64,000 nucleotides of DNA from Pollenia angustigena (taxonomy: Eukaryota > Arthropoda > Insecta > Diptera > Polleniidae): the NCBI GenBank assembly GCA_930367215.1, contig OV884059.1, positions 73,007,393 through 73,071,392 of the forward strand. Direction: 5' to 3'. This document shows, in pieces, positions 32,440 through 43,865 of this stretch. A program made the translations under genes and the position numbers. Numbering within the stretch: position 1 is the first letter of the stretch; each line of letters opens with the position of its first letter. A model generated the notes under the pieces. The model searched no databases. It saw only the letters and a program-made list of their open reading frames with translations, and was not told the DNA's origin.

Positions 32440-32940
32440 GGTAAGTAAAGTTTTTGCTGGGTAGTCTTTTAAAACTGTGACGTACCAAGTTCTATTATGA
32501 TAACATTATTTATTACGGTTTTAGCCGTACTAAACTCTTTTCCGAGAATAGTGCTTGTATGGGGCCTAGGGTAAATTATAGACGGATATACATGCAATTT
32601 TACAACGTAATTTCCAGTCGAACAAGACGAATTTTTGCAAAATCTTTAATCATTCCGAGCATTGTTCCACCATTTATGTTAGTTTTGTTATCAATTTTTT
32701 AAGGTGGTGGTCAATCCCAAACTGCTTAGGATAACTACAAGCAATTTGGCACCAAGTTTGTTCATATCTTTTGAGTTATTCGAAAGTGAGCGTGTTTTCA
32801 ACAGACGGACAGGGCAAAATCGACTTAGAAATACTCAAGGAGCCAGAATCTGTGATTAATTATTAAAAATTTTTCACACGGAATGACAAACTTAGTATAC
32901 CCCCTTCACAACTAATTGTGGTGGAGGGTATAACAAAATA
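32440..32940 (+). repeat. Fly interspersed repeat, further copy
   Basis: Same unit order as 31.6-32.37 kb, ending ACTAATTGTGGTGGAGGG then TATAA, with a deletion near 32700. Confidence 0.65.
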
Positions 32941-33218
32941 AAAAACAAGAACATCAAATTATGACTTTTTCACGTATTTGTTCAATTTATTTTAAATTTT
33001 CAATAACATTAAACAAATAGTAAAAGAGCATTACAGAAAGCATTATATTATTATATAATAACACTGGTCAGCAAAAAAACAAAAAAAGTCGGAGCAGGAA
33101 CTTTTTTATGCGATTTTAATTGACTTTGGTGTGCTGAATCCAAGACCAATAGTTCGCCCGACAACAGGCGGTTATGATTTCATCATAACTTGTGATCGAT
33201 TTGTCCTATTTTGCTAAA
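32941..33218. other. No recognised feature
   Basis: AT-rich sequence between the repeat and the duplication. Nothing recognised. Confidence 0.45.
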
Positions 33219-34646
33219 ACACTACAGATGATAAGGAATACACTTTCCTTTAATACATTTTTTGCAAAGTTAGCAGTATTTTTGTTTTCAAAAATTCGTA
33301 CAAAAATGTAGGGACAACATTTTTTCATTTGCATCATTTATCTGAAGACCTGGCTTTCAGATTATTACAAATAAAACTCGTCGTATATCATGAAAATCGT
33401 AGGGCAGATTTTAGTTTAAGGTATAATTCATTATTGTGGGCATGACTAATATTCCGCACGAAATACGTCGATTATGCTTATATATTTCATCATGACTTGT
33501 AAGCAATTATCAGCGAATGATTTGGACATCAATATTTGCAAGAGTTTCGGCGACAGTCTAAAAATAATGGCGGTACATTTTTTAAAGCGAAATTAATGTT
33601 TTTTTTTCAAAAGCTCTTTAAAAAAATGATCAGAGCAAACATTTTACACTTTTATAATTTTTTGGAAGGCAGGGTATGTATGTAAATATCGAAAAAAACA
33701 AGCTATAAACCATAAAAATAGGGACCTTATAAAGAACTCATTGAAACTTTTATTTCAAATACGTATACAGAACTGCCATGAAAGTACTTCTATGTGTTAA
33801 TGCAGTTTTGCGATTTTGGCGAATTTTTCTTAATAACAATCTTAAGAAAATTAAATTGGCGATTTTCGAAGTATAATTGGCGACGAAGGTTGAAAAAATC
33901 TGACAAACCTGATTTATGCAGGCATAATTATACACTACAGATGATAAGGAATACACTTTCCTTTAATACATTTTTTGCAAAGTTAGCAGTATTTTTGTTT
34001 TCAAAAATTCGTACAAAAATGTAGGGACAACATTTTTTCATTTGCATCATTTATCTGAAGACCTGGCTTTCAGATTATTACAAATAAAACTCGTCGTATA
34101 TCATGAAAATCGTAGGGCAGATTTTAGTTTAAGGTATAATTCATTATTGTGGGCATGACTAATATTCCGCACGAAATACGTCGATTATGCTTATATATTT
34201 CATCATGACTTGTAAGCAATTATCAGCGAATGATTTGGACATCAATATTTGCAAGAGTTTCGGCGACAGTCTAAAAATAATGGCGGTACATTTTTTAAAG
34301 CGAAATTAATGTTTTTTTTTCAAAAGCTCTTTAAAAAAATGATCAGAGCAAACATTTTACACTTTTATAATTTTTTGGAAGGCAGGGTATGTATGTAAAT
34401 ATCGAAAAAAACAAGCTATAAACCATAAAAATAGGGACCTTATAAAGAACTCATTGAAACTTTTATTTCAAATACGTATACAGAACTGCCATGAAAGTAC
34501 TTCTATGTGTTAATGCAGTTTTGCGATTTTGGCGAATTTTTCTTAATAACAATCTTAAGAAAATTAAATTGGCGATTTTCGAAGTATAATTGGCGACGAA
34601 GGTTGAAAAAATCTGACAAACCTGATTTATGCAGGCATAATTATAC
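33219..34646 (+). repeat. 713-bp tandem duplication, no differences seen
   Basis: The block starting ACACTACAGATGATAAGG at 33219 restarts at 33932 and runs to about 34645. Comparing the lines by eye I find no mismatch. Each unit ends with TTGGCGAC, AATCTGACAAACCTG and CATAATTATA, resembling a hAT-type end. The open frames in it are duplicates of each other without protein motifs. Confidence 0.9.
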
Positions 34647-35220
34647 GCCATGGTACAGGTGTACTTGCGTGCGAATGCCTTACCTGGAGGCCACACGTTC
34701 AAGTTTTGCCTTTCAATTCCTTTCATTTTGCAAAACACTCTCACTTTTTTAAATTGACCACGAGATTGCTTTCAATTTCACCTTTCCATTTGTTTGGCAG
34801 TTTTACTTTTAATTTAACAGCTGATTACATGTTTGTCTTTATGAATTGTTTTCTTGATGGCATCTTGAAAGTAAATTGCTCAAAAATTTAACGCAGCCTA
34901 CGTCACAACTTTCAATTTTTCGAAATTTTGACAAACAGTACATGTAAACGACTATCAAGAACAACTTGATCGTGTGACCTCAGGGTTATATGTGCACCTG
35001 TGTATATAATTAACCAACCATGACAGCAAAAAAGGTTTCATACAAACCCTGCAAATAAAATTGGACCATCTGATCCATTTTAATAAAATGGAATAATTCA
35101 TGGACTGGTGATATAATGCAAGCATGGACCATGTCATTGTTAAAAAGTGTTTGTAGTGAGACAACATGTCTTCGTTTTTTAACGACGTGCTTTCGTTTTT
35201 AAACGACTTCAAAACTAATC
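34647..35220. other. No recognised gene
   Basis: 34650-34710 contains GGAGGCCACACGTTCAAG, weakly tRNA-B-box-like. The rest is unassigned. Confidence 0.4.
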
Positions 35221-35411
35221 CTCTTGTGTATACCGTGGAGTAGTTTAAGAACTACTCCTTAGTAGTCCAAAGGTGGGTTATATGGTCCTCCTCTAGGACA
35301 TCGTAATGTTAAATAGACCATGTTTTTTCCATACGTTTGGGTTACATTTTGAGTAGTCCTGGTCCCTTGTGAGCTACTCTTTACACACGTGTTTGGACTC
35401 GTCCTATTATT
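35221..35411 (-). repeat. Dispersed repeat, second copy of 1082-1520
   Basis: 35274-35311 is the reverse complement of 1082-1118. The neighbourhood is rich in TAGTCC and ACTACTC words. Ends undefined. Confidence 0.6.
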
Positions 35412-35827
35412 TGCAGGGAACTTGCTCACATATACATTAAAACAATATAACCTTCATCAAAGCTGGGAGTTTAAAAAAAAATTTTTCCCAACTTCGTCTG
35501 GTAGAAGTCACTTTTTTACAGGGCGTTTATAAAGGGCGTAAAGCCTTATGCCGTTAGTAAGGGTGAGTTTTTTAGAATAAAATAAGCCACCCTTTTAGAG
35601 AGCAAAGCATTTTTAATAAAGGGACACTAAATTGCATTTTTTAAATAAAAACTTATATTTTTACTTTGCTGATGTGCGTTGCACCATAAAATATGGCCCC
35701 TTAATCCACGTTATATCGGGTGATTTTTTAGCTATTATCATTTTGGCAACACTGGTTTTAACAGCTGACGCACATTTCGTGTTTTGTTTCACGGTCAAAC
35801 ATCTTCAGTTTGGTCTATAATTTAACC

Positions 35828-37448
35828 ATGAATCGTCTTACAAACGAACAACGCTTGCAAATTATTGAATTTTATTATCAAAATGCGTGCTCTGTTAAGA
35901 AAGTTCTTGTGTTCAACGATGAAGCTTATTTTGGCTCAATGGGTACACAGAAAAAATTATTTTTCCAATTCAAACAAAAAATTTGTAGAATCAAACAATT
36001 TTTTGTCTGAAATCGGTCCTATAAACAAATTGCATATTCAAACAATTTATTTGCATTTCGTTTATTGAAAAAAACACTGATTTTTTCAAACAAATAATTT
36101 AACTGAATCAAACAAAAAGTTTACTGAAATTCATATATTAAATTTCAAAATAAAAAAAAAAAGTTTTTGCACAAGCAATGACGCGCACACAAGTAAGCAC
36201 TGTATGAGAAGATGACGGCAGAGCAGAGCCGCCGGCTGGCTTTGAGACACATATTTTTTGTTGGAATAATTTTTGAACGAAGTCTTATTTATACACACAA
36301 CACAAATGTTTTTCTTTATCACTCTCTGTTGCTGTATCCTTTCCTTTGCTAAAGAAGAAATGTAACCAAAAACGGCAGCAGACCGACTCGATAAGTTTTT
36401 CGCCATCATTGTATTTTTGTATTTGATGTTTTTAAGTAAACAGTTTGAAAAAATTGAATACGGGATTTTGTTTCTTGTAATGTTGTTTCTGCTATTGTTT
36501 TTCTTATAGTTGCACTTTTTTAAAGCGTCCAAGAATAGACTGTGTGTGTTTTTTGTTGTTGTTCTTATATTTCACATAAAGAAGTGTTGCTTACGATCAA
36601 ATAAAAAAATGCAAAAAGACGACAACATTAAAGAGCGTTAAATATTTCATACAAAATTATGAAAATTTGACACCAATAACGCGTTTATTATATTTTTGAA
36701 GAGTTGTCCACATTTTTGTTGGTTAAATAAAAATCAAACATAAATATTGTTTGAATCAGTAAAAAAATTTATAGAAATTAAAAAAATTTTCAAACAAACG
36801 CTTGTTTGAAAATAATTCGGCAATAATTTTTTCTGTGTACGTTAATAAGCAGAATTGTCGATTTTGGTGTGACGATCAGCCAAAAGCATTGCAAGAGCTA
36901 CCAATGCATCCAGAAAAAGTCACAGTTTGGTGCAGTTTATATGCTGGTGGCATCATTGGACCGTACTTTTTCAAAGATGATGCGAATCGTAACGTAACTG
37001 TGAATGGTGAGCGCTACCGTGAGATGATATCCAACTTTGTTTTGCCAAAAATGCAAGAGCTTGACTTGCACGACGTGTGGTTTCAACAAGACGGTGCCAC
37101 ATGCCACACAGCACGCTTAACAATGGACTTATTGAGAGGCGAGTTCGGTGAACATTTTATTTCACGTTCGGGACCGGTCAATTGGTTGCCTAGATCGTGC
37201 GATTTAACGCCTTTAGACTATTTTTGTGGGGCTATGTTAAAACTCATGTCTGTACACACATGCCCGCTTCAATTGACCGGCCGAAATGTTGGAAAGAGTA
37301 TGCCAAAATTGGACTAAGCGGATGGACCATTTGAGGCGCAGTCACGGTCAACATTTGCATGAAATAATCTTCAAACATTCAAATATCGATCAAATAAAGA
37401 TTTCATGCATTTTTCTGAATTTTATGTGTTTTTTTACCTTCCTATAGC
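35828..37448 (+). pseudogene. mariner transposase, internally deleted and interrupted
   Basis: ATG 35828 opens RLTNEQRLQIIEFYYQNAC (N-terminal DNA-binding helix), then jumps directly to VFNDEAYF, the first catalytic Asp region. Roughly 100+ residues of the DNA-binding/linker part are missing. A one-base loss precedes the MITE. Beyond it, from 36840, come VNKQNCRFWCDDQP, HPEKVTVWCSLYAGG, WFQQDGATCHTA (second Asp) and PRSCDLTPLDYF (third Asp, 36 residues later). The C-terminus after about 37270 is in another frame (RMDHLRRSHGQHLHEIIF). Cut-and-paste enzyme of the nucleus; this copy cannot be active. Confidence 0.88.
35946..36837. mobile_element. TA-flanked MITE (CACAGAAAA family) inside mariner
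   Basis: CACAGAAAAAATTATTTTT ... CAATAATTTTTTCTGTG with TA at 35944-35945 and 36838-36839. Interior has CAAACAA/TTGTTTG words in both orientations. Open frames in it (e.g. 36131-36532 minus) have no motifs. Same ends as at 5225-7380. Confidence 0.82.
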
Positions 37449-37468
37449 TCTTAAAAAATCACCCGATA

Positions 37469-38275
37469 GTATAACGATCGACTCAGAATCACTTTTTGAA
37501 ACTATCGAACGATGACCGTTGTTCCGGCTGGCTAGATGGATGGCTGGATATTCATATAAAGCTTGAGCGCAGGGTTACCGCAAGCGATTACCGACATTAA
37601 TGCTTCATTCCGGAATAGAGTCTTTGTTGCCAAAAACGATCTAAATCTTATTTGCAAAATAAATGTTTGTCATGATAGACTAAACTTTCTTGCCTGGTTT
37701 TCTTTTTTTAAATGTTTACTTACATACATATATAATTAAAGCATACATTTTTTATTAAATATAAAGAGTGCAATATTTTAATATTTTTCTACCACATTCG
37801 CTTCCTCTTTTTATTTTTCACGTGACCCACTTTAATGTCTTTAAATAAATTATTACAATGTCCTGTTCAAACAAAGTGCCATTTACATTGTTAACGCCAT
37901 TAAAGATATATTCAATAAAAAATGCCCGCTTTTCATAAAATTAATGAACAGTGAAAAGGATCGAAAGTAATAAAACTTGTACATTTTACCAACAAATTGT
38001 TTTTATGATGGCGATTATTTTAATATTTTTTTCGTATGAACTTAAAATAAATGGAATTATTGTTGATGAAAAACGATTGAATAAAAGCAAAAACATAACA
38101 ATTATTCAAAGCAGATATTATTTGCATAAGCTTTCATTTGTATTGAGCTAATTTTATTTTAATATTTGAAAATCTATGAATTTCAAGTGAAAATAATCAG
38201 TATTTTAAATTCTTTTACTCTATTTTCATACTCCTTTTTTGCAATTGTTAAGACGTTCATAAAACGTTAAATGAT
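37469..38275. other. No recognised feature
   Basis: Contains CGGCTGGCTAGATGGATGGC at about 37530, then AT-rich DNA. No ORF with motifs, no inverted ends. Confidence 0.4.
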
Positions 38276-38278
38276 TAA

Positions 38279-38829
38279 GAGTCTTTACACAATGTTTGCG
38301 GTGCGGTGCGATTTCTCGTTGCGGGAGAGAAAAATAAACATAATACAACGGAAGACGGCGACGGAAATAATTGTCATTTTTTGTTTAAATTTTTATTAAT
38401 TTATTTGTGCACACATTTTTATCATGTTGCTTGTTTTCAATTATGTTGTGAACATAGCAAATTATTCAAAAACTATGGCAACATCAGAAAGGGAACGAGT
38501 ATCAACAATTAAGAGACAAGGCGAATTAAATTTGCTTTGTTGAGAGAGAAAGAAAGTCCGCAATGAAAATAAAATAGATTTTAATTTTATGCCGTTCCGC
38601 ACTAAGGTTTTTTACTTCAAAATCGTATGGAAAACCGCACCTCAATAAATTATCGTTACATTGTGTTCAGACTCTAATACAAAATTGTAAGAAGTATTTT
38701 AAATATTTTGACAATGACTGTGAAAATAGCAGCGCAAAAAATTATGTCGCCATCTTCCGTTGTATTATGTTTATTTTTCTCTCCCGCAAAGAGAAATCGC
38801 ACCGCACCGCAAACATTGTGTTTAGACTC
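38279..38829. mobile_element. Harbinger-type MITE with ~95-bp inverted repeats
   Basis: Left GAGTCTTTACACAATG, right (reverse complement) GAGTCTAAACACAATG, both followed by TTTGCGGTGCGGTGCG, GGGAGAGAAAAATAAAC and ATAATACAACGGAAGA. TAA at 38276-38278 and 38830-38832. An extra internal right end (CATTGTGTTCAGACTC then TAA) is at about 38658-38675. The short frames over the arms are not genes. Confidence 0.78.
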
Positions 38830-38924
38830 TAAAGCTGTTCGAGGTCATATTGGCAGTTTTGGGCAGGATGACTGCACACTTTCTTCAAAAACAATGTTGA
38901 TAGATTACCCAAGGGTTCCTGGTG

Positions 38925-38974
38925 AAATCGAGCGGTTAACCGATTAAAGCAAAAGCCCAATTAAATGCATACCC
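38925..38974. mobile_element. Terminal fragment of the GGTTAAC-rich hAT family
   Basis: GAGCGGTTAACCGATTAAAG ... AATTAAATGCATACCCTA matches the right end of the hAT at 19966-21586. The other end is missing. Confidence 0.65.
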
Positions 38975-39280
38975 TACTACATACTGTGGGTATCTTTCAA
39001 GGACCGGAATTTTTTTTATTTATTTTGTTTATAAAAAAATATTTATTGTGCAAGTGTAAAAAATTCTACATTTTACAGAAAATACAAAATTTCTTAAATA
39101 GTATTGAAAAATAGCCGTCGAAAAAAATAAAGTTTTTAAAAAAAACGTTTTCTTAAAAACGTTTTCTAAAGAATTTTTGTATAAAAAAAATTCAATGTCT
39201 TTCAAAATAAAAAATATACTATATACTTAAGCATTGTAATAAAATTTTAATTCTTCAACACAAATTTAAATAAAATTTAC

Positions 39281-41731
39281 CCCAGCCAGCAAAAAATTCC
39301 GACGTCGTTCAGATATCTGAGAGAAACGTCGGCAAAAAAGTCGGAATCGTATACGAACTCTGTCAGATTTCTGACCAGCGTTGCCAGAATTAAGATTTTA
39401 TCTTATTTTTAAAGATTTTTTGAACAAAATAAGATTTGTAGATTTTTTGTCTCAAATTAAGATTTTTTTTTTTAAGAAATAAAGATTTTTAACTTTTAGT
39501 TTGTACAACATACATATTTTTTTTACAATTTTTTAAACAGTAAATTTTTAAAACAATGAGGTTTTATAACTTGTTGTCTATTGGTATGGGCATACAAAAT
39601 ATTAAAAAAGCATCATAGATAAGCGGTTGTTCATTTTGGGAATATTGATTAAAAAAAAATGTGTCAAAAGAAAAAAACGAATTTTTATAAATATTTATTT
39701 ATTAAAGAACAAAAGTTAATGTTTTTAGTACCAAAAGGTAAAACTAATGGAACTTAATCCTAGGATTACCGTCTTGGTCTGGCCAGACCAATTTGGGTTT
39801 TCCTTGCTATATTTTTCGAAAACAGGGGCGTGAATTCTATAAATGATATGTGCGGAATCGAATTAAACTAATTTGGATTTGATTGGAGCAAATATTTTGT
39901 ATGAAATTCTATTTACATATACATATGTAAAAGTCTATTAAATTACCCTCTTGGCCAGACTTTTTTTTTTTTTTGCTTGCAATATCTTTTAAATTGCAAA
40001 AACTATAAAAAAAAAACAGAAATATGAATTCTATAAATGATATATTCTGAATTGAATGAATCAAGTTTAAACCAAATGTGTGACAGATGCGAAAAGCAAC
40101 GATGACTTGCATGAAAAATAAAATAATGAAATAATAAAATTATATAATTAAATCGTATAATCTACATAGCATAATAAGCATACGTTCAATAAAAAATATA
40201 TTTCTTACTTTTTATTTCATTGGGTTTTTTAGCTGTTCAAATTGTGGTGTGTGACCAAGAGGAGAATTTAGTGGGGAAAAGTTACCGAGAATCCTTGGGT
40301 TCAGAAGCTTTTGGTTTGAAAATTCCACATTCCATGCTTATGATAATTTTTAAAGAAATTATATACATAAGTGCTTAAGAATATTTTTTAAAAAGGGTAG
40401 CAACATTATATTAATAACAATTCCATTAGGAACATATTAAGAAAAATCCATATTTTGACAATTAGCTATTTTTAAATGCAATTTTCTCAAAATGCTTTCG
40501 TATAACAACGGTAACAAAAAATATAATATTTAATTGAGAACCCTTAGGATTTCATAGCTCCCTAACTAAAATTTTTTGTCCAAAATTTATAAATCTCTTA
40601 TATTAGAATTTAATTACTTTCGATGAAACTTCTTTATTTAGATGGACTTTTTACGTTCTTATTTGTTAAAAATTAAATGGACTAAAAATGTATTTTTAGA
40701 AAAAATTTTATGGAAAATATAACTAAAAACACAATTTAAACCTACAATCTAATTTTGTATAAATACGGCAATTACGTATTTCAATTTAAACAGTTTCCAT
40801 AATAAGAAGTATTTTCTTTCAAAAAATTGATAATTTTTACTTTTTTGCCCCTGTTATAAAAATTTTAAGATTTTTCTCTTCAAAATAAGATTTTTTATTT
40901 CGACAAATGAAGATTTTCCTTCCAATTCTTCTGGCAACGCTGTTTCTGACCCAAAAACGTATGAAGTGGTTGACAAAAATTCTGACAGACATGTCGTGGG
41001 AAATTTTGGTTGGTTTTTGGCGGCATTTCTGATAGATATCTAACAGACATCTAATGAAAAAGGCATGGGAAGTTCTGATGTGTTAACCGATTTTTTTTGC
41101 TTTCGAACTGGTAGCTGAAAGAAATAATTTTATTGCAAAATATGTACATAATTATAAATTTTACACGTACGTACCTTTTTTATGCTTTTTGTCTTGAACA
41201 AATAAAATAAAATTAATATTTTTCCAACTGAATGACAATTGTCATTATTTTAAAAGAATAATAAGTCTCGTTAGACAAATCTGAATGAATTCCGTCGGAA
41301 TTCTATAAAACATATCTATATTTATACCAAGTACATGCAAGTCTACAACAAATCAACAATAAAAAAAAACAACATTCATTTTGATTGTGTAAAAACATTT
41401 GATACTGTCAAACAGCCAAACATAAAGAAAACAAAAAAAAAAAAAAAATCATGGCGCACTAAAATGTAAGCAAATTTTGACACTATCGAAAATAAAACAA
41501 CTGAACAGCTGATCACTTGCATGTACTTGTAATAAATATACTTTGGACATATCTGTACATAAATGCCCCCCGATATATATATATGCGTAATCGATCAGAA
41601 ATCGGCCAGACATTAAGTACATACATATATTCAATGTCTGACAGAAATCTGAACGAAGTCTCTAAGAATGAAGTCAGACATTTGCACGAAATGTCTGATT
41701 CAGACAATGTCGAAGTATTTTGCTGGCTGGG
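39281..41731. mobile_element. MITE-like unit with CCCAGCCAGCAAAA ends, carrying a hAT
   Basis: Inverted ends CCCAGCCAGCAAAA at 39281 and 41718-41731, followed on both sides by TTCCGACGTCGTTCAGA (left) and CTTCGACATTGTCTGAA (right, reverse complement). CAGA/TCTGAC words fill the interior. No TSD recognised. The hAT at 39376-40942 is inside. Confidence 0.6.
39376..40942. mobile_element. hAT element with CAGCGTTGCCAGAA ends, 1.57 kb
   Basis: Left CAGCGTTGCCAGAATTAAG, right (reverse complement) CAGCGTTGCCAGAAGAATTG, flanked by identical TTTCTGAC at 39368-39375 and 40943-40950. AAGATTTT words repeat near both ends. A paralogue at 41825-41860 gives the uninserted site. No ORF. Confidence 0.9.
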
Positions 41732-42485
41732 ATGAGGAGGTTTCTGAGAATACATTCATACATATTTACATACATATTACATTTTTTAAAAATACATAAG
41801 AGTTGGAATCGTATACGAATTTTGTCAGATTTCTGACCCAAAAATGTACGAAGTGGTTGACACGAATTCTGACAGACATGTCGTGGGAAATTCTGGTTTT
41901 TTTGCCGGCATTTTGATAGATATCCGACAGAAATCTAATGAAAAAGGATATATTAGCCGACATTCTTAATATTTTCTGACAGATAGATGATCGACTCATC
42001 ACACAGATTTCTGTAAGAAATCTAAGGGATGTCTGGAAAAATATGATCAAAAGTTAAACGAAACTTTAATAAATTATTTTTTTAATTAATTTTTTTTTAT
42101 GAAAGAACAGACGTTTTTCTTTGACACATAAAATTAATTAATTTGTTAGAGATTGGCAGCTTTTTAGTCTCTTTCGCGTCTTTCAGCTTTACAAACTAGA
42201 AAAATTTTTTGGCGATGGCATCCACGGAACAGCTTCTTGTTCTTGATATTTTCTCCAAACCTAGATTAAGAGTAGTATAAAAATACAATAAAAAGATGTA
42301 AATTTTGCGTTAAAAAAGTTATTTTGAGTAGACCGGTATTTCAACTTACCTTGCTGTTCCATGTTATTTAAAAAAAAAGGATTCTAGATTTTTTTTTTTT
42401 TTAGTTTAACACAATCAAAGAGATCTCTTCCTGTATTAAAAAAATAAAAAGTCGAAGGCTATAACTCTAAAGAACAATCAAAAAA
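41732..42485. repeat. Partial duplicate of the CCCAGCCAGC unit, then unassigned
   Basis: 41805-41945 repeats the sequence found at 39346-39375 plus 40951-41065 (GAATCGTATACGAA, CAGATTTCTGACCCAAAAA, CGAAGTGGTTGACA, ACAGACATGTCGTGGGAAAT), without the hAT. 42060-42485 shows nothing. Confidence 0.65.
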
Positions 42486-43637
42486 TTAAGAAGTTGGAGA
42501 ACTGTTAAGACAATGCGTACCCACAAGCAGAACAACATGGGAAGAGACATGCAACTCTTTAAGAAATATAGCAAAAGAGCAAATAGGATACAAACAAAAA
42601 GTGGATAGGAAAGTTTGAATAGCAGACAACATCTGGAAACTAATACGGGAAAGAAATAATCTTAAACAACAAAAGTTAGAAAATCCAAGCCTCACAACTC
42701 GATACGAAGCCACTGCGAAAGCTGTTAAGAAATCAGCCCGATCTGACAAAAGAAAACACTTCGAGAACCTTATAATAAAATTGGTCGCATCACAAATCAA
42801 AACATGAACCGTAAAACTATCTTAAAGGATAAAAATGGACAGCTGCTTACAAATGTAGATGAACAAACTCGTAGATCGAGAGATCACTTCGAGTCTATAA
42901 GCAATTTTACCGAGAAAAACAACATCACAGGAAACAAAACTTTCTCTGAAACAACCACAACAATTAACCCCTCAATTTCGGACACCCCACCAGACATCGA
43001 AAAGATTTCTACCGCTATTTCAAAACTGAAACGAAACAAGGCACCTGGAGAGGATGGCATCCCCCCAGAACTCCTCTAGACAAACCCCTTTACATCCGCT
43101 GAAATTTTAATCCCCTATATTTACGACGCTTGGATAAATGAAGAACTTGCAAACACATTGACGAAAGGCGTCATTATAAAACTTCCCAAGAAAAACGATT
43201 TAACTGTATGTGACAATTGGAGGGGTATTACCCTTCTCAACACAATCTACAAGATAATTGCAATAATTATTAACACTAGGCTGGCAGGGGTTGAACAAAC
43301 ACTAAGGGAGGAGCAGGCAGGTTTTCGTCCACATCTCAACTGTCTGGATCAGACAAATACCTTGCGCGTCATAATAAAACAATCAGTTGAATGGCGTACA
43401 CCTCTTTATCTAGTTTTCATCGATTTTAAAAAAGCCTTCGACTCAATAAGGCGTAGTGCAATATGGGAAGCACTTAGAGCTAAAGGAGTGCCTACAAAAA
43501 TAATAAATATGATAAAGACAATGTACAACAATACTACACTCTACGTCAGACACAATGGAAGAACTAGTGAACCCTTTACGACAAATGCTGGTGTGAAACA
43601 AGGGTGTCCTCTTTCGCCGCTGTTTTTGCCGTTGTAC
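42486..43637 (+). pseudogene. RTE-like non-LTR reverse transcriptase, 5' half of the RT domain
   Basis: From about 42700 it reads a pre-RT linker (AVKKSARSDKRKHFENL), LKDKNGQLLTNVDEQTRR, then SKLKRNKAPGEDGIPPELL. After a TAG it continues GVIIKLPKKNDL, NWRGITLLNTIYKI, EEQAGFRPHLNCLDQ, FIDFKKAFDSI (first catalytic Asp) and GVKQGCPLSPLF. It is cut at a TA by a MITE-type end (CACAGAAAA) at 43640, before the YADD motif. Motif style is that of RTE/RTEX-type elements; the clade call is from memory. Upstream (42486-42700) is probably the same frame set. Confidence 0.8.
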
Positions 43638-43639
43638 TA

Positions 43640-43865
43640 CACAGAAAAAATTTTGCCCCAGTAAACGCATTAATCAAAAATAAAATCAGTTTTAATTAAA
43701 AATGTAATCAAGTGAATTAAACGTTTAATCAAGTGAATTAAACGTTTAATCAAGTGAATTAAAAGTTTAATTGATATTATTAATTTGTATACTGGTGCAA
43801 ATTAATGTTGTCAATTAAACGTTTAATACACTTGATTAAACGTTTAATTCTCTTTATTAAAATAT
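43640..43865. mobile_element. Left end of a TA-MITE, with 21-bp minisatellite
   Basis: Begins CACAGAAAAAATTTTGC after TA 43638-43639. Three 21-bp units (AATCAAGTGAATTAAACGTT + T) lie at 43706-43768, and inverted units at about 43815-43857. The right terminus was not found. Confidence 0.5.

Larger units (their letters stand above)
35716..37466 (+). mobile_element. mariner-type transposon, deletion derivative, with nested MITE
   Basis: Ends TCGGGTGATTTTTTA and its inverse, flanked by TA at 35714-35715 and 37467-37468. Without the 892-bp MITE (35946-36837) the body is about 860 bp, much shorter than a ~1.3-kb mariner, matching a gap in the transposase. Confidence 0.88.

Noticed and set aside
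36131..36532. 133-codon open frame on the minus strand
   Set aside because: It lies wholly in the non-coding interior of a TA-flanked MITE, has Lys/Asn/Ser-rich low-complexity composition and no domain.
42804..43079. Host gene exon
   Set aside because: It reads as the linker and first RT motifs of a non-LTR element and continues directly into reverse transcriptase.
43706..43768. CRISPR-like array
   Set aside because: Units are directly adjacent 21-mers without spacers, in eukaryotic repeat DNA.
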